NCBI GenBank assembly: GCA_963762395.1
Contig: CAVXKL010000004.1
Span: forward strand, 62,001-126,000
Direction: 5' to 3'
DNA from: JAJZKE01 sp963762395
GTDB lineage: Bacteria > Patescibacteriota > Saccharimonadia > Saccharimonadales > UBA4665
DNA: 64,000 nt
Of this stretch, positions 17,013-25,260 are shown piece after piece. The translations under genes and the position numbers were made by a program. Position 1 is the first letter of the stretch. The number at the start of each line of letters is the position of its first letter. The notes under the pieces are model-generated. The model saw only the letters and a program-made list of their open reading frames with translations. It searched no databases and was not told where the DNA came from.

Positions 17013-17042
17013 AAAGAGCCTAAAAACTTTAGGCTCTTTTTT
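17013..17042 (+). terminator. Intrinsic terminator
   Basis: AAAGAGCCTAAA (17013-17024) pairs perfectly with TTTAGGCTCTTT (17028-17039) around AAC, and Ts continue to 17042. It ends the 64-residue protein gene. Confidence 0.9.
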
Positions 17043-17067
17043 AATTTCCTATATAATTTAAGCCTGC

Positions 17068-17826
17068 ATGTCCGATGTAATACTTAAAGTTCGTAACCTA
17101 TCAAAAAGTTATGACGGCAAGCCCGCTGTCGATGACATTTCCTTTGATGTTAAGGAAGGTGAGATTTTTGGCATCTTAGGACCTAATGGCGCCGGTAAGA
17201 CTACGACACTGGAGATGATTGAGACCCTACGTTCCATAGACGAGGGCGAAATAACCGTTGCCGGACTAGACGTAGCTAAAGAGCCTCAAAAAGTAAAGAA
17301 GATAATTGGTGTTCAACCACAGAGCCCAGCCTTCCAAGATAAACAAAGACTGTTTGAGATTATTGAAATGTTTGCTGCCGCTTATGGCGAAAGAGTAAAT
17401 GCCCAGTTGTTTCTAGACGAAGTCCAGCTTGGCGAAAAGGCCAATAATTATGCCGAACAGCTATCTGGCGGTCAAAGACAAAGATTGTCTATAGCAACCG
17501 CTTTAGTTCATAGCCCCAAAGTATTTTTCTTAGACGAACCAACAACCGGGCTGGATCCCCAAGCCAGGCGTAACCTTTGGGAGCTTATTAAGATGGTTAA
17601 AGACAGGGGAGTAACTGTTATTTTAACTACCCATTATCTGGATGAGGCTGAACTCCTCTGTAACCGGGTAGCCATTATGGACAATGGTAAAATCATCGCC
17701 CTAGACACCCCTCTCAATTTAATTAAGCAATTACTAGATAGAGGCTTTAAGAAAACCCAACGAGTTGAACAGGCTAATCTTGATGATGTCTTTATAGATC
17801 TAACAGGGAAGGCGCTGAGGGACTAA
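17068..17826 (+). CDS. ABC exporter, ATP-binding protein
   Basis: This 252-residue ATPase has Walker A GPNGAGKTT (about 36-44), a Q-loop region, signature LSGGQRQR, Walker B VFFLDEPTTGLDP and the switch histidine in TTHYLDEAE. It is of the DrrA/CcmA class that powers ABC-2 exporters for drugs, lipids or polysaccharides. The permease gene starts in its stop codon (TAATG). TATAAT at 17052-17057 is ten bases before the ATG, giving a near-leaderless mRNA right after the previous terminator. Confidence 0.9.
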   Translation: MSDVILKVRNLSKSYDGKPAVDDISFDVKEGEIFGILGPNGAGKTTTLEMIETLRSIDEGEITVAGLDVAKEPQKVKKIIGVQPQSPAFQDKQRLFEIIEMFAAAYGERVNAQLFLDEVQLGEKANNYAEQLSGGQRQRLSIATALVHSPKVFFLDEPTTGLDPQARRNLWELIKMVKDRGVTVILTTHYLDEAELLCNRVAIMDNGKIIALDTPLNLIKQLLDRGFKKTQRVEQANLDDVFIDLTGKALRD

Positions 17827-19067
17827 TGGCAGTTGATTACATACTAATAGCGGCTGCAGTCATTGTCTTTGCTGTCAAGGTATATAACAAACGGTTTAAG
17901 AAGAGCACTAAGCCACTAAAGGCAAGTGGGTCTAGCCAAAATATGCCTCCCTTGACGGGTTGGAAGCAGAAACTATTCACTGTTGCCGTATTTACTAAAC
18001 TATCAACTAAAAGATTCTTCAGAGACCGCTTAGCTCTATTCTTTGGTATCTTATTCCCGTTAATCTTTCTGTTCGTCTTCGGTTCCTTAACGGTCAACAA
18101 CAATAAAGTCTCTTTTTCCATAGCAGTTATTGACCAATCTAAAACTGTCTATGCCAGCGAACTAGTTAAGAGTATTGAGTCAAATAAGATCTTTAAAGTT
18201 AATCATGAGGTAACGAATATATCTGAAGCTGAATCAACCATGGATAAAAACCAACTGGACGGAGCCATTGTTTTACCTCCAAGCTTTGGTGAAACAAATA
18301 AGAATGGCCAGCCAACAGGTACTTTAAAGGTTGTCTATACCGAGAACGAACAGTCTTCCGGTCAAACATTGACTTCACTACTACAGGTATACCTAAAACC
18401 ATTTAACGCTCATTTCGTACCTGTTATCGTGCCCTTTAACGCTGTTGGTAATCAGTTAAGCCAAAAGAGTTTAACCGAGTTTGACTATACTTTTTCAGGA
18501 CTTTTAGGCTTCACTATTGCCGGTATAGGTATATTTGGTCCGGTTAACGTCTTCCCGGAACTTAAGAAACAGGGCATTTTAAGACGCCTCCACACTACCC
18601 CTATAAGGGTTTGGCAGTATTTCATGTCAACAATGTTTAGCCAAGCTATAACCGGCTCTGTTGCCGTCCTGGTTCAGTTTATTGTGGCCGTAACCGTCTT
18701 CCATCTAACGATTGATGGTAACTATTTTGACATATTAATATTTGTAATTCTGTCCATCTTTATGATCTTAGGCATCGGACTGGCTATAGGAGGCTGGGCC
18801 AAGAATGAAAGGCAGGCAGCGCCGCTATCTAACATCATTGTTTTCCCTATGCTATTTCTATCCGGCACCTTTTTCCCCAGATATCTAATGCCTGAGTGGC
18901 TGCAGAAAATTACTAATTATTTGCCGCTTACACCAGTTATTGATGGTCTTAGAATGCTGACAACAGAAGGCAAGAGCCTGCTTCAAATAGGACCGCAATT
19001 AGGTCTTATTGCCCTCTGGCTAGTAGTTATTTATGTTATTGCTTTCAGAGTCTTCAAATGGGAGTAG
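17826..19067 (+). CDS. ABC-2 type exporter permease
   Basis: This 413-residue protein has an N-terminal helix (about 3-19), a polar linker, a second helix (about 72-90), a large outer domain (about 95-215) and five helices in the C-terminal half. The outer domain and the late FPMLFLSGTFFPRYLMPEWLQ are typical of ABC-2 (DrrB/YhgE-like) permeases. It overlaps the ATPase gene by one base. The extra N-terminal helix is unusual for the family. The substrate is unknown. Confidence 0.85.
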   Translation: MAVDYILIAAAVIVFAVKVYNKRFKKSTKPLKASGSSQNMPPLTGWKQKLFTVAVFTKLSTKRFFRDRLALFFGILFPLIFLFVFGSLTVNNNKVSFSIAVIDQSKTVYASELVKSIESNKIFKVNHEVTNISEAESTMDKNQLDGAIVLPPSFGETNKNGQPTGTLKVVYTENEQSSGQTLTSLLQVYLKPFNAHFVPVIVPFNAVGNQLSQKSLTEFDYTFSGLLGFTIAGIGIFGPVNVFPELKKQGILRRLHTTPIRVWQYFMSTMFSQAITGSVAVLVQFIVAVTVFHLTIDGNYFDILIFVILSIFMILGIGLAIGGWAKNERQAAPLSNIIVFPMLFLSGTFFPRYLMPEWLQKITNYLPLTPVIDGLRMLTTEGKSLLQIGPQLGLIALWLVVIYVIAFRVFKWE

Positions 19068-19102
19068 ACAATTAAGCGTAAGTGTGATATACTATACTTA
19101 TT

Positions 19103-19438
19103 ATGGTAGAAACTAGACTCAATTGGACAGAACAAGATGGTGAAGTTCTACCTTCTTACACCGGCCCTAATACTCCAATCTACCCCAATACCTCTCCTAA
19201 AGAGCGTCTAGAAGAGCTTAAACGAATACATCCTCAGTTCTCGATAACCGATACCGAAAGAGGCCACACGCAACCCGCAGCCGATATTGAGGAAACAGAT
19301 GCAGAAGAAATCGATGTCGATCAGATTCGTGCTGACATTCGAGGACAATTGCCTCCAGCGCAACATCCCCCACATGGCCAATATCTAGAAGATGCCACTC
19401 GTCGCTATGTGGATGGAAGAAAAGATATATTAGGTTAA
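19103..19438 (+). CDS. Acidic protein of unknown function
   Basis: This 111-residue soluble, acidic protein has no recognised domain. Proline-rich and mostly polar, it looks partly disordered (NTPIYPNTSPKERLEELKRIHPQF, then EETDAEEIDVDQIRADIRG). TATACT at 19088-19093 lies nine bases before the ATG. It is ten bases upstream of the 287-residue gene and probably co-transcribed with it. Confidence 0.5.
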   Translation: MVETRLNWTEQDGEVLPSYTGPNTPIYPNTSPKERLEELKRIHPQFSITDTERGHTQPAADIEETDAEEIDVDQIRADIRGQLPPAQHPPHGQYLEDATRRYVDGRKDILG

Positions 19439-19448
19439 AGAATAGATT

Positions 19449-20312
19449 ATGCCGAGGAATATTGAACCTGGTATCGGTCAAGGTATGCTTTTTGTACCAG
19501 AGGCTATTAAAGCACCAGAATTACCTGAGGGCTTTGATCTTGATCGGCGTACCACCTTTAGTCACCTAATCGCTGTTATTAGTGAGCATGTTGACTTGCC
19601 TTACGGCTATACAACAGCGGAAGACCTTGGTCGAGTAGACCCTGCCAATATTGAACCTAGCTTATGTTTCGGTACTTTTGAAGCTCGAAAGGCACCTCGA
19701 AAACTCATAAATGTCTATCACGGCATTGGTTTTTCTGCTCTTCAGTTTACTCAGATTGCCCGTAGCCCTGAAGATCTTGCAAATATTGCTTTTTCTACAG
19801 CTCTAACAGCGAATGAAAAACGGCCAGAAGAAGGGCGTTTGGATAGAGACACTGCTAAAGCAACAGCTACACGTGCCGCTGTTCACGCTTTAGACTCAAA
19901 TTCAGCCAAACTAGAAGCAGTTAAAACCGAGATTGCACAACAATATGCTAGTTTGGAAGCACTATATAGTGAAATTACTGCTCCGCAATGGGCACACTGG
20001 AGTGGGAGAAACCTAGATGCTCTTAGAAAAACGGCCAGCGATATTATCCATGGGGATATTGAAATTGCTGCCGCTAATTTACCCTGGGATAACAATATGG
20101 CTGATGGCATACAGAGAGCCCTGCATTACAATCTTTATGGCAGACGTGGTCACAATAACGTACGGATAAGTTTTTGGCGTCGCTATGTTATGATGGCCCG
20201 TGATCATTCTAGACGTCAGATGGGAACTGTATCTGAGTCAATGAGACGTTTAAATAGAGTGTATGCAATGTATGCCCCAAGTTTAGATGCTACCCCAGTT
20301 GATGAAAAATAA
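19449..20312 (+). CDS. Protein of unknown function
   Basis: This 287-residue soluble protein is rich in alpha helix in its middle (about 115-200, Ala-rich DTAKATATRAAVHALDSNSAKLEAVKTEIAQQY) and basic near the C-terminus (NNVRISFWRRYVMMARDHSRRQM). I do not recognise a family. It follows the 111-residue gene and overlaps the start of the dus gene by 11 bases, so its expression is tied to a tRNA-modification gene. Confidence 0.55.
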   Translation: MPRNIEPGIGQGMLFVPEAIKAPELPEGFDLDRRTTFSHLIAVISEHVDLPYGYTTAEDLGRVDPANIEPSLCFGTFEARKAPRKLINVYHGIGFSALQFTQIARSPEDLANIAFSTALTANEKRPEEGRLDRDTAKATATRAAVHALDSNSAKLEAVKTEIAQQYASLEALYSEITAPQWAHWSGRNLDALRKTASDIIHGDIEIAAANLPWDNNMADGIQRALHYNLYGRRGHNNVRISFWRRYVMMARDHSRRQMGTVSESMRRLNRVYAMYAPSLDATPVDEK

Positions 20313-21258
20313 CATCTTAAACTTACCCAAACCTTTCTTTGCATTAGCACCGATGGATGATGTTACCGATACCGTCTTTAGGCAGGTAGTTGCTAAATGT
20401 GCTAAACCAGATCTATTCTTCAGCGAATTTGTTAATGTTGATGGTCTAGAGAGCAAAGGTAAAGATAAAGTCAGTACTAGACTAAACCATACAGATGTTG
20501 ATCAACCGCTGATAGCCCAATTATGGGGCTTAAAACCTGAGAATTATAAACTAAGCGCTGAAGAAATAGTGTCTGGAAAATATGGTCAGTTTGCTGGCAT
20601 AGATATAAACATGGGCTGCCCAATTAAAGATGTAATTAAAAATGGTGCCTGTAGCGGCTTAATAAACAACCGGCCGTTAGCCGAAGAAATTATCCAAGCT
20701 ACTATTAAGGGTTCAAAAGGCAAACTACCCATTAGCGTTAAAACAAGACTAGGCTTTAATGAAATTGATCTAACCTGGCATGAGTTTTTACTTAATCAAG
20801 GCTTAGATATGTTAATTATTCACGGACGAACACGGGCAGAAATGAGCAAGGTGCCAGCCAACTGGCAAGCTATAGGTGAAATCCGGGCCCTTAGGGATAA
20901 AATATCACCCAAAACTCTAATTGTTGGTAATGGCGATGTATTAAGCAGAGAGCAATCTGAACAATTTGCTAAAGAATTTAATTTAGATGGCATCATGATT
21001 GGCCGGGGAATATTTAATGACCCATACATATTTTCTAAAAACAGCCCCTGGGAAGAGAGAACTAAAGAACAAAAACTAGAGCTATTTAAATATCACGTAA
21101 AACTGTTTGATAAGACATGGGGATCAACAAGGCCGATCAAGATCCTCAATAAGTTTTGTAAGGTTTATGTTAATAACTTTGAAGGGGCAAGTGAAATACG
21201 AAAAAAACTGATGTCTGCCAAAGATGCTAAAGAGCTTTTAACCTTAATAAATGATTAA
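20302..21258 (+). CDS. dus: tRNA-dihydrouridine synthase
   Basis: This flavoenzyme reduces uridines in the tRNA D-loop. The chosen ATG (20302) gives 318 residues: APMDDVTDTVFRQV near the start, INMGCPIKDVIKNGACSGL with the catalytic cysteine in NGACSG, the FMN-binding VKTRLGF and HGRTRAEM, and VGNGDVLS and GIMIGRGIF near the end. All are Dus-family landmarks. The subtype (A/B/C) is unclear. An earlier in-frame start (20287) is possible but overlaps the previous gene more. Confidence 0.85.
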   Translation: MKNNILNLPKPFFALAPMDDVTDTVFRQVVAKCAKPDLFFSEFVNVDGLESKGKDKVSTRLNHTDVDQPLIAQLWGLKPENYKLSAEEIVSGKYGQFAGIDINMGCPIKDVIKNGACSGLINNRPLAEEIIQATIKGSKGKLPISVKTRLGFNEIDLTWHEFLLNQGLDMLIIHGRTRAEMSKVPANWQAIGEIRALRDKISPKTLIVGNGDVLSREQSEQFAKEFNLDGIMIGRGIFNDPYIFSKNSPWEERTKEQKLELFKYHVKLFDKTWGSTRPIKILNKFCKVYVNNFEGASEIRKKLMSAKDAKELLTLIND

Positions 21259-21263
21259 AGAAC

Positions 21264-21277
21264 GGGACACTCTGTAC
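21264..21277. repeat. Direct repeat a flanking the 92-residue gene
   Basis: GGGACACTCTGTAC is followed at once by a sequence ending TTAGAACCAC. A close copy lies at 21625 with GGGCACTCTGTAC and TTAGAACCAT. The two copies bracket the single gene at 21292-21570. Confidence 0.6.
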
Positions 21278-21291
21278 GGATTAGAACCACT

Positions 21292-21570
21292 TTAGCCGTG
21301 ACTTAACGCTCTAATTCCGGCTGCAAGCTTTCCCCCTGATTCTGTTAAACAAACAAAACCTGGGTTATCTGAGTCTAGTTTTAGATGCCCTTCTTGAACA
21401 AGGCTGATTGCAGCAAGCACAAAGTCCGGTTCAGATAGTATTAGTCTAGATGGTAGAAACCCAGTTTCTGGATCTGAGTATATTAATAATCTCTCTCCAC
21501 CAATGAAAAGCTTACGCCTTTCTTCTTCATCCCAATTAGCTGCTATATCTAGTCTGCTTTCTGTTCCCAT
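21292..21570 (-). CDS. Protein of unknown function in a repeat-bounded unit
   Basis: This 92-residue protein has a pattern of short helices and a likely winged-helix-like end (LSEPDFVLAAISLVQEGHLKLDSDNPGFVCLTESGGKLAAGI). That would suit DNA or protein binding, but no family is recognised. The same-strand remnant at 23868-23975 resembles its C-terminal half, showing that the gene has been duplicated locally. Short direct repeats lie on both sides. Confidence 0.5.
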   Translation of the reverse strand: MGTESRLDIAANWDEEERRKLFIGGERLLIYSDPETGFLPSRLILSEPDFVLAAISLVQEGHLKLDSDNPGFVCLTESGGKLAAGIRALSHG

Positions 21571-21624
21571 TATTACGAATTCTCCTAGTTACTCAAACAT
21601 AATGCAAGCGTTAGGGGTTTGGTA

Positions 21625-21637
21625 GGGCACTCTGTAC
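21625..21637. repeat. Direct repeat b flanking the 92-residue gene
   Basis: GGGCACTCTGTAC matches repeat a at 21264 apart from one missing base. The following bases (TTAGAACCAT, then AAACATTTAGTTTAGACC) match the end of the 22.9-kb repeat (AACCATTCAG, AAACATTTAGTTTAAG). The stretch 21571-21781 holds no gene otherwise. Confidence 0.6.
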
Positions 21638-21781
21638 TTAATTTTAGAACCATATCGGTACCCAGAAACATTTAGTTTAGACCCTGATGACCCCCAATAT
21701 TAACAGTTTAATTACAAAGTCTTAGTATTTACGGATAAATAAACTTATGCTTATATAAAGCTATGATACTGAGAAAGAGCC

Positions 21782-22771
21782 ATGTCGGTCTCAGCTAAAT
21801 GCGTTGCAGGTACCTGGTCTTTTTCTCAAGAAGAACTATTAAATCGCCCTCCAGAAACTGGTATTGCGATTGATTCACCTGGACCCCAAGAAATTGATGA
21901 TGCCATAAGAGTAGGCTTCAGAGATAGAATCTATGAAGTTGCAATTCACATCTCCGATTGTGGAATAATCAATCCAGATTCTTTAGAAGCGCAAGATGCC
22001 CGACGAAGGGGTTGGAGTAGGTATACTAGAGGAGCTAAAAGACATAGAGAAGATCATGGTGCTATGTTACCAGAAGATTTATATAGAGGATTGTTAAACT
22101 TAGATGCTGATCATGATGGCCTAGGTGTTCCAACGGTAACAGTTAGTTTTGACTTCGAACCAGAAAACGATGGAATTTCTAACTTTGATATTCAACCTAC
22201 AAGGTTAATCGATTGCTCAACCACTAACTACAGTGAATTCAACGAATTAATACGTGGAGGAAACGATCATGCCGTTAGAATTGCTACGGTTGCTGAACTT
22301 CTAGGTAAGCACATTGGTGTCAGTCCAAAAGCTCCATCTGAACACATAGCACAATACAGTGTTCAGATGATGATGATTATTACCAATCACTTAGTAGCCA
22401 AAGAAGCACAAAGACAAGGCATACCATGGATATATAGAAATCAAAAACGAAGTCCACCAAGACCTAAATTAGAACATGATAATAGAGATCTTGATGAACC
22501 TCAAGAAGATATCCCAGCTAGCTTATTGCCTGTCACTACCTTTTCTACCATACCTTCTGGCCATGAAACATTAGGCTTGTATCCTTATGCTGGCTTTACC
22601 TCGCCTCTTCGTAAATATCCCGATCTAATCAATCACCTAATTTTAGCTGCCGTTAGAAACGGTGATGAACTCCCCTTTAGTGTTGCTAAACTCGACAAAA
22701 TAGCAAGAGATTTAACAAAAAGACAGAGAGATAGGCTTATTGGCAGACAGGCATTAAGAGCAATAGCTTAA
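21782..22771 (+). CDS. Minimal RNB-domain ribonuclease (RNase II/R type)
   Basis: This 329-residue protein is almost only the RNB exonuclease domain, with no cold-shock or S1 domains. The metal-binding cluster is visible as Asp31, Glu37, Asp39 and Asp40 in AIDSPGPQEIDDAI; the second Asp of RNase II is replaced by Glu. HISDCG, the MLPEDLYRGLLNL stretch and the late motif TSPLRKYPDLINH are also conserved. It would degrade RNA 3' to 5', but without the usual RNA-binding domains it may be specialised. It is a single gene in the repeat-bounded accessory stretch. TATGAT at 21762-21767 precedes the ATG by 14 bases. Confidence 0.8.
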   Translation: MSVSAKCVAGTWSFSQEELLNRPPETGIAIDSPGPQEIDDAIRVGFRDRIYEVAIHISDCGIINPDSLEAQDARRRGWSRYTRGAKRHREDHGAMLPEDLYRGLLNLDADHDGLGVPTVTVSFDFEPENDGISNFDIQPTRLIDCSTTNYSEFNELIRGGNDHAVRIATVAELLGKHIGVSPKAPSEHIAQYSVQMMMIITNHLVAKEAQRQGIPWIYRNQKRSPPRPKLEHDNRDLDEPQEDIPASLLPVTTFSTIPSGHETLGLYPYAGFTSPLRKYPDLINHLILAAVRNGDELPFSVAKLDKIARDLTKRQRDRLIGRQALRAIA

Positions 22772-22824
22772 TGATGGTATTTGAATAGTATTTACACTCC
22801 CTCTAAGACTGAGCATGTTGTCGT

Positions 22825-22900
22825 ATGGTCCTCGTATAACAGATAAATAGATATATTAAAATCAATAATCTTCAGATGAACCAAGTTAAAACCATTCAGA
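22825..22900. repeat. Interspersed repeat, copy 1
   Basis: About 76 bases share CCTCGTATAACA, ATAAATAG, TTCAGATGAACCAAGTTA and AAC.ATTC with copy 2 at 23789. The copies bracket the 257-residue kinase-like gene. The following bases to 22940 match the end of repeat b at 21650-21690. Confidence 0.7.
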
Positions 22901-22950
22901 TATCCAAACATTTAGTTTAAGTCTCTGATAGCCTTTTAACATGGTTATGC

Positions 22951-22979
22951 TTGCTTGAGGTAATTTATTACCCTATCCT
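22951..22979 (+). promoter_or_regulatory. Promoter of the kinase-like gene
   Basis: TTGCTT (22951-22956), 17 bases, then TATCCT (22974-22979). The ATG at 22988 is eight bases after the -10 box, so the mRNA would be leaderless. Confidence 0.5.
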
Positions 22980-22987
22980 AGGTAAAC

Positions 22988-23761
22988 ATGGGAAAAGTTA
23001 CCCGCACACTAGATATAAGCTTAGCCAGTCATAGTAGATCAGCAGATGAAGCTATGGAAGAACAGCGACACGCACAACTAGAAATGATGCCTGGTTTAGT
23101 TGGGAAGGAAGCAGCGCTTTTTCTTGATCGTCTGGCCAAAAAACACCGATCAACAGCAATAAATATTTTAAATTTAATCTCTGTGATTGAGGGAGGCCCA
23201 AGATATATAGGTAATGGGGCTTTTGTTTCTGTGTACAAAGATGGTGATGAAGTGGTGAAAGTATACAGGCACACCGCTTGCCTTGATGAGGCGGCAAGAC
23301 AAGGATACATGATAAGTCGGGCGGAAATGTGTGAAAGGCTAAAGGGTTATCTCGGTAAGATAGTTGTCCCTCAGGCATTCTTTATTGGACAACACCCACT
23401 AGGTGACTACAGGGTAGTACTCGCCCGTCAGCCATATGTAAGAGGAGGAAAATTGGACTTCTTCAAATCCAACACACTCTCTTTGAACGAAACCGAAGTT
23501 GCAGGGTATTGTGAATATTATGAAGAAGGTGAATCACAGATCAGGGGTCTAGTAGATGCGACGTTCGCAAGCCATGACGGATCAGGCGAAGTCCCAGATT
23601 TGAATGGGTGTGATAATATCAGACTTGTTGACCCCAGTGGACAAATTAAACTTATCGATGCTGAGCCTATAAGCGAAGCTGAACATCCAGGCGTACATCG
23701 TTTAGTCCTGGATCAAGCAACAATACTAGGTAATTTCGTACAAACACTACAAGCTGCTTAG
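22988..23761 (+). CDS. Protein-kinase-like fold protein
   Basis: This is a 257-residue protein. Residues about 76-92 (GNGAFVSVYKDGDEVVKVY) resemble the glycine-rich loop and the VAIK lysine of kinases. Near the end, PDLNGCDNIRLVDPSGQIKLIDAEPI resembles the catalytic loop D..xxN and the metal-binding ID(F/A)E of aminoglycoside-phosphotransferase-like kinases. The catalytic histidine is not seen, so activity is unsure. It is a single gene between two copies of a repeat. A second unrelated kinase-like gene lies at 47132-48091. Confidence 0.5.
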   Translation: MGKVTRTLDISLASHSRSADEAMEEQRHAQLEMMPGLVGKEAALFLDRLAKKHRSTAINILNLISVIEGGPRYIGNGAFVSVYKDGDEVVKVYRHTACLDEAARQGYMISRAEMCERLKGYLGKIVVPQAFFIGQHPLGDYRVVLARQPYVRGGKLDFFKSNTLSLNETEVAGYCEYYEEGESQIRGLVDATFASHDGSGEVPDLNGCDNIRLVDPSGQIKLIDAEPISEAEHPGVHRLVLDQATILGNFVQTLQAA

Positions 23762-23788
23762 TAATAACAGTAGATATAACCTTAACTG

Positions 23789-23866
23789 TGATCCTCGTAT
23801 AACAAATAAATAGTTATAGAAAAACCAACAATTTTCAGATGAACCAAGTTAGAACTATTCTAACCT
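23789..23866. repeat. Interspersed repeat, copy 2
   Basis: Close copy of 22825-22900. Its 3' end changes into a sequence like the one beside the 92-residue gene (GAACTATTCTAACCTTGACTTAA here, GAACCACTTTAGCCGTG there), so it is a mosaic of the two repeats. Confidence 0.65.
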
Positions 23867-23867
23867 T

Positions 23868-23975
23868 GACTTAATATCCTAGCTTAGCGGCAAAACTTTT
23901 TCCCGACTTTGATAAACAAAGTAAACTCGGTTATTTGAGCCTAATTTCAAAGACCTTTGCTAGGCAAGACTCAAG
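23868..23975 (-). pseudogene. Decayed copy of the 92-residue gene (C-terminal part)
   Basis: Nucleotide similarity to 21301-21400 on the same strand is plain (TGACTTAA, AAACAAAG, CGGTTATTTGAGCC). Translated, SNNRVYFVYQSREKVLPLS aligns with SDNPGFVCLTESGGKLAAG of the intact gene. It has no start and is cut. It shows local duplication and decay. Confidence 0.5.
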
Positions 23976-24003
23976 GTAGACATTACTTTATCAGGGGTCT
24001 TCT

Positions 24004-24735
24004 TTACTTCCTTCTACGAGGCAGCTCTGGCCAAGGCAATCGATGTTTTTTGTGTTTGGTAGTGGACGTGTATACAGATACCATTTTACGACCATCTTGT
24101 TGTGGAGTGGTTGGTTTGTTGGCGTTTGTTGAAGTTTCGGAGATAGGACCGATTGGCCCAGCAGCTGGTGGCGATAGGGGAGGCACTGGGTTGGATGTTG
24201 GTTGTGGCAATTGAATTGGAGCTGGCGGTAATTTTGGAGGCTTTTTATGTAATATAGATCGCAAAATAGCTATTAAAAAGGCAGCAAAAACAAGTATAGC
24301 CAAAAAAGCACCGAGTACTTTTTGATCAGGTAAAACCAGTAAGTTAGTTCCTGTAGCTTGGATTACCCCACTGCAATTAGTAACATCTCCGGTAAATTGA
24401 CCAGTCGTTGTTGAACTCCAATCACCGGTAGCCATAGTTTTTCCGTTATTTGTATAAAAAAGATAATTTATAGTCATTGTCGACGTGCCGGTGTTATAAA
24501 CTAGCGTCGTTCTATTATTCGAAGCAATCACCGCATCACTGCCGTAGTTATTAACTATTTCCCTGTTAGAGACCGTAAAAGTATCTATCTCAACTGGAGG
24601 GTCGCAGGTACCTGATACTTCTTGGGCAGTATAATCTCCATCCCATTGACTATCAGCAAATGCTGTTGGAGTAGCCGATAAGATTACAAACACCAGCAAC
24701 GCTACCGAAGTAACCTTGATAGACTTTGACAGCAT
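24004..24735 (-). CDS. Secreted-domain membrane protein with proline-rich cytoplasmic tail
   Basis: This 243-residue protein has a signal peptide (about 1-27, ending AFADS), an outer strand-rich domain with two cysteines (SGTCDPP, VTNCSG) and a helix (about 142-163). A Pro/Thr/Lys-rich tail follows (KPPKLPPAPIQLPQP, KHKKHRLPWPELPRRRK). The tail would sit in the cytoplasm. No family is recognised. Confidence 0.6.
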   Translation of the reverse strand: MLSKSIKVTSVALLVFVILSATPTAFADSQWDGDYTAQEVSGTCDPPVEIDTFTVSNREIVNNYGSDAVIASNNRTTLVYNTGTSTMTINYLFYTNNGKTMATGDWSSTTTGQFTGDVTNCSGVIQATGTNLLVLPDQKVLGAFLAILVFAAFLIAILRSILHKKPPKLPPAPIQLPQPTSNPVPPLSPPAAGPIGPISETSTNANKPTTPQQDGRKMVSVYTSTTKHKKHRLPWPELPRRRK

Positions 24736-24906
24736 CTCCTATTTCCTTATTACTTTTAAGATTCGTGGTCCATTTTTCCTATATACAACTTACAATATGG
24801 AGTCGCGTTTCTTCTACTTATATTATATCTTTCTTAACCGATTAATATATCGTTCTTAATCCAACATACATATTAGATGCCAATCTTGGTAATAAGTCTG
24901 TAATCT

Positions 24907-25186
24907 TGGTGGGGGCGGTAGGAATCGAACCTACCACCAAGCGGTTATGCATGCCACTACAACTTTCGTTGCCTCGTAAAGAGTTTGTGGTCCGGACTGT
25001 CTCTTCATCCCGTAGGATGCCTACCGTACAGTCTCTACACCTTTCCCGTTTAACACAGGACTTGGCTCGGGATTACCAACACTTGAATAGTATAAGGTTC
25101 CCCCGAATTTGGCAGGATATACTTACTGGTTACCCATGTAAGCAGCCCTATCGAGCCGCCTGCTCTAACCGATGAGCTACGCCCCC
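24907..25186 (-). tRNA. tRNA-Ile(CAU) interrupted by a group I intron
   Basis: The exons are 25186-25154 (33 nt) and 24949-24907 (43 nt, with encoded CCA). The joined 76-nt tRNA has acceptor GGGGGCG/CGCCCCC, D-stem GCTC/GAGC, anticodon stem GGCGG/CCGCT, loop CTCATAA and T-arm GTAGG/CCTAC. G1:C72 rules out the initiator. The GAGCAGGCGGCTCATAA stretch and the TTGGTGG variable region resemble the tRNA-Ile2 of other bacteria, whose C34 is changed to lysidine by TilS (gene at 55951). Identity as Ile rather than Met is by this similarity and because a separate tRNA-Met is present. Confidence 0.85.
24950..25153 (-). ncRNA. Group I intron (IC3-like) in the tRNA-Ile anticodon loop
   Basis: The 204-nt intron lies between U33 and C34. 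P1 is exact: exon end GCGGCU pairs with GGCUGC at intron positions 7-12, with the U-G wobble at the splice site. The intron ends in G just before CATAA. Core landmarks are present: CCGAGCCAAG, GGTGTAGAGACTG, ACGG and AAGAGACAGTCC, as in cyanobacterial tRNA-Leu and Azoarcus tRNA-Ile introns. There is no endonuclease ORF. Confidence 0.85.
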
Positions 25187-25260
25187 ATTGTTAGCTATCT
25201 AACAGATAAAGTGTATAACAGAATTCACCTAAAGTCATATAATATAAAGTGTTAATTGTT

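Noticed and set aside
24906..25175. Protein-coding frame of 89 codons on the plus strand
   Set aside because: It lies wholly within the tRNA-Ile exons and the group I intron on the other strand.
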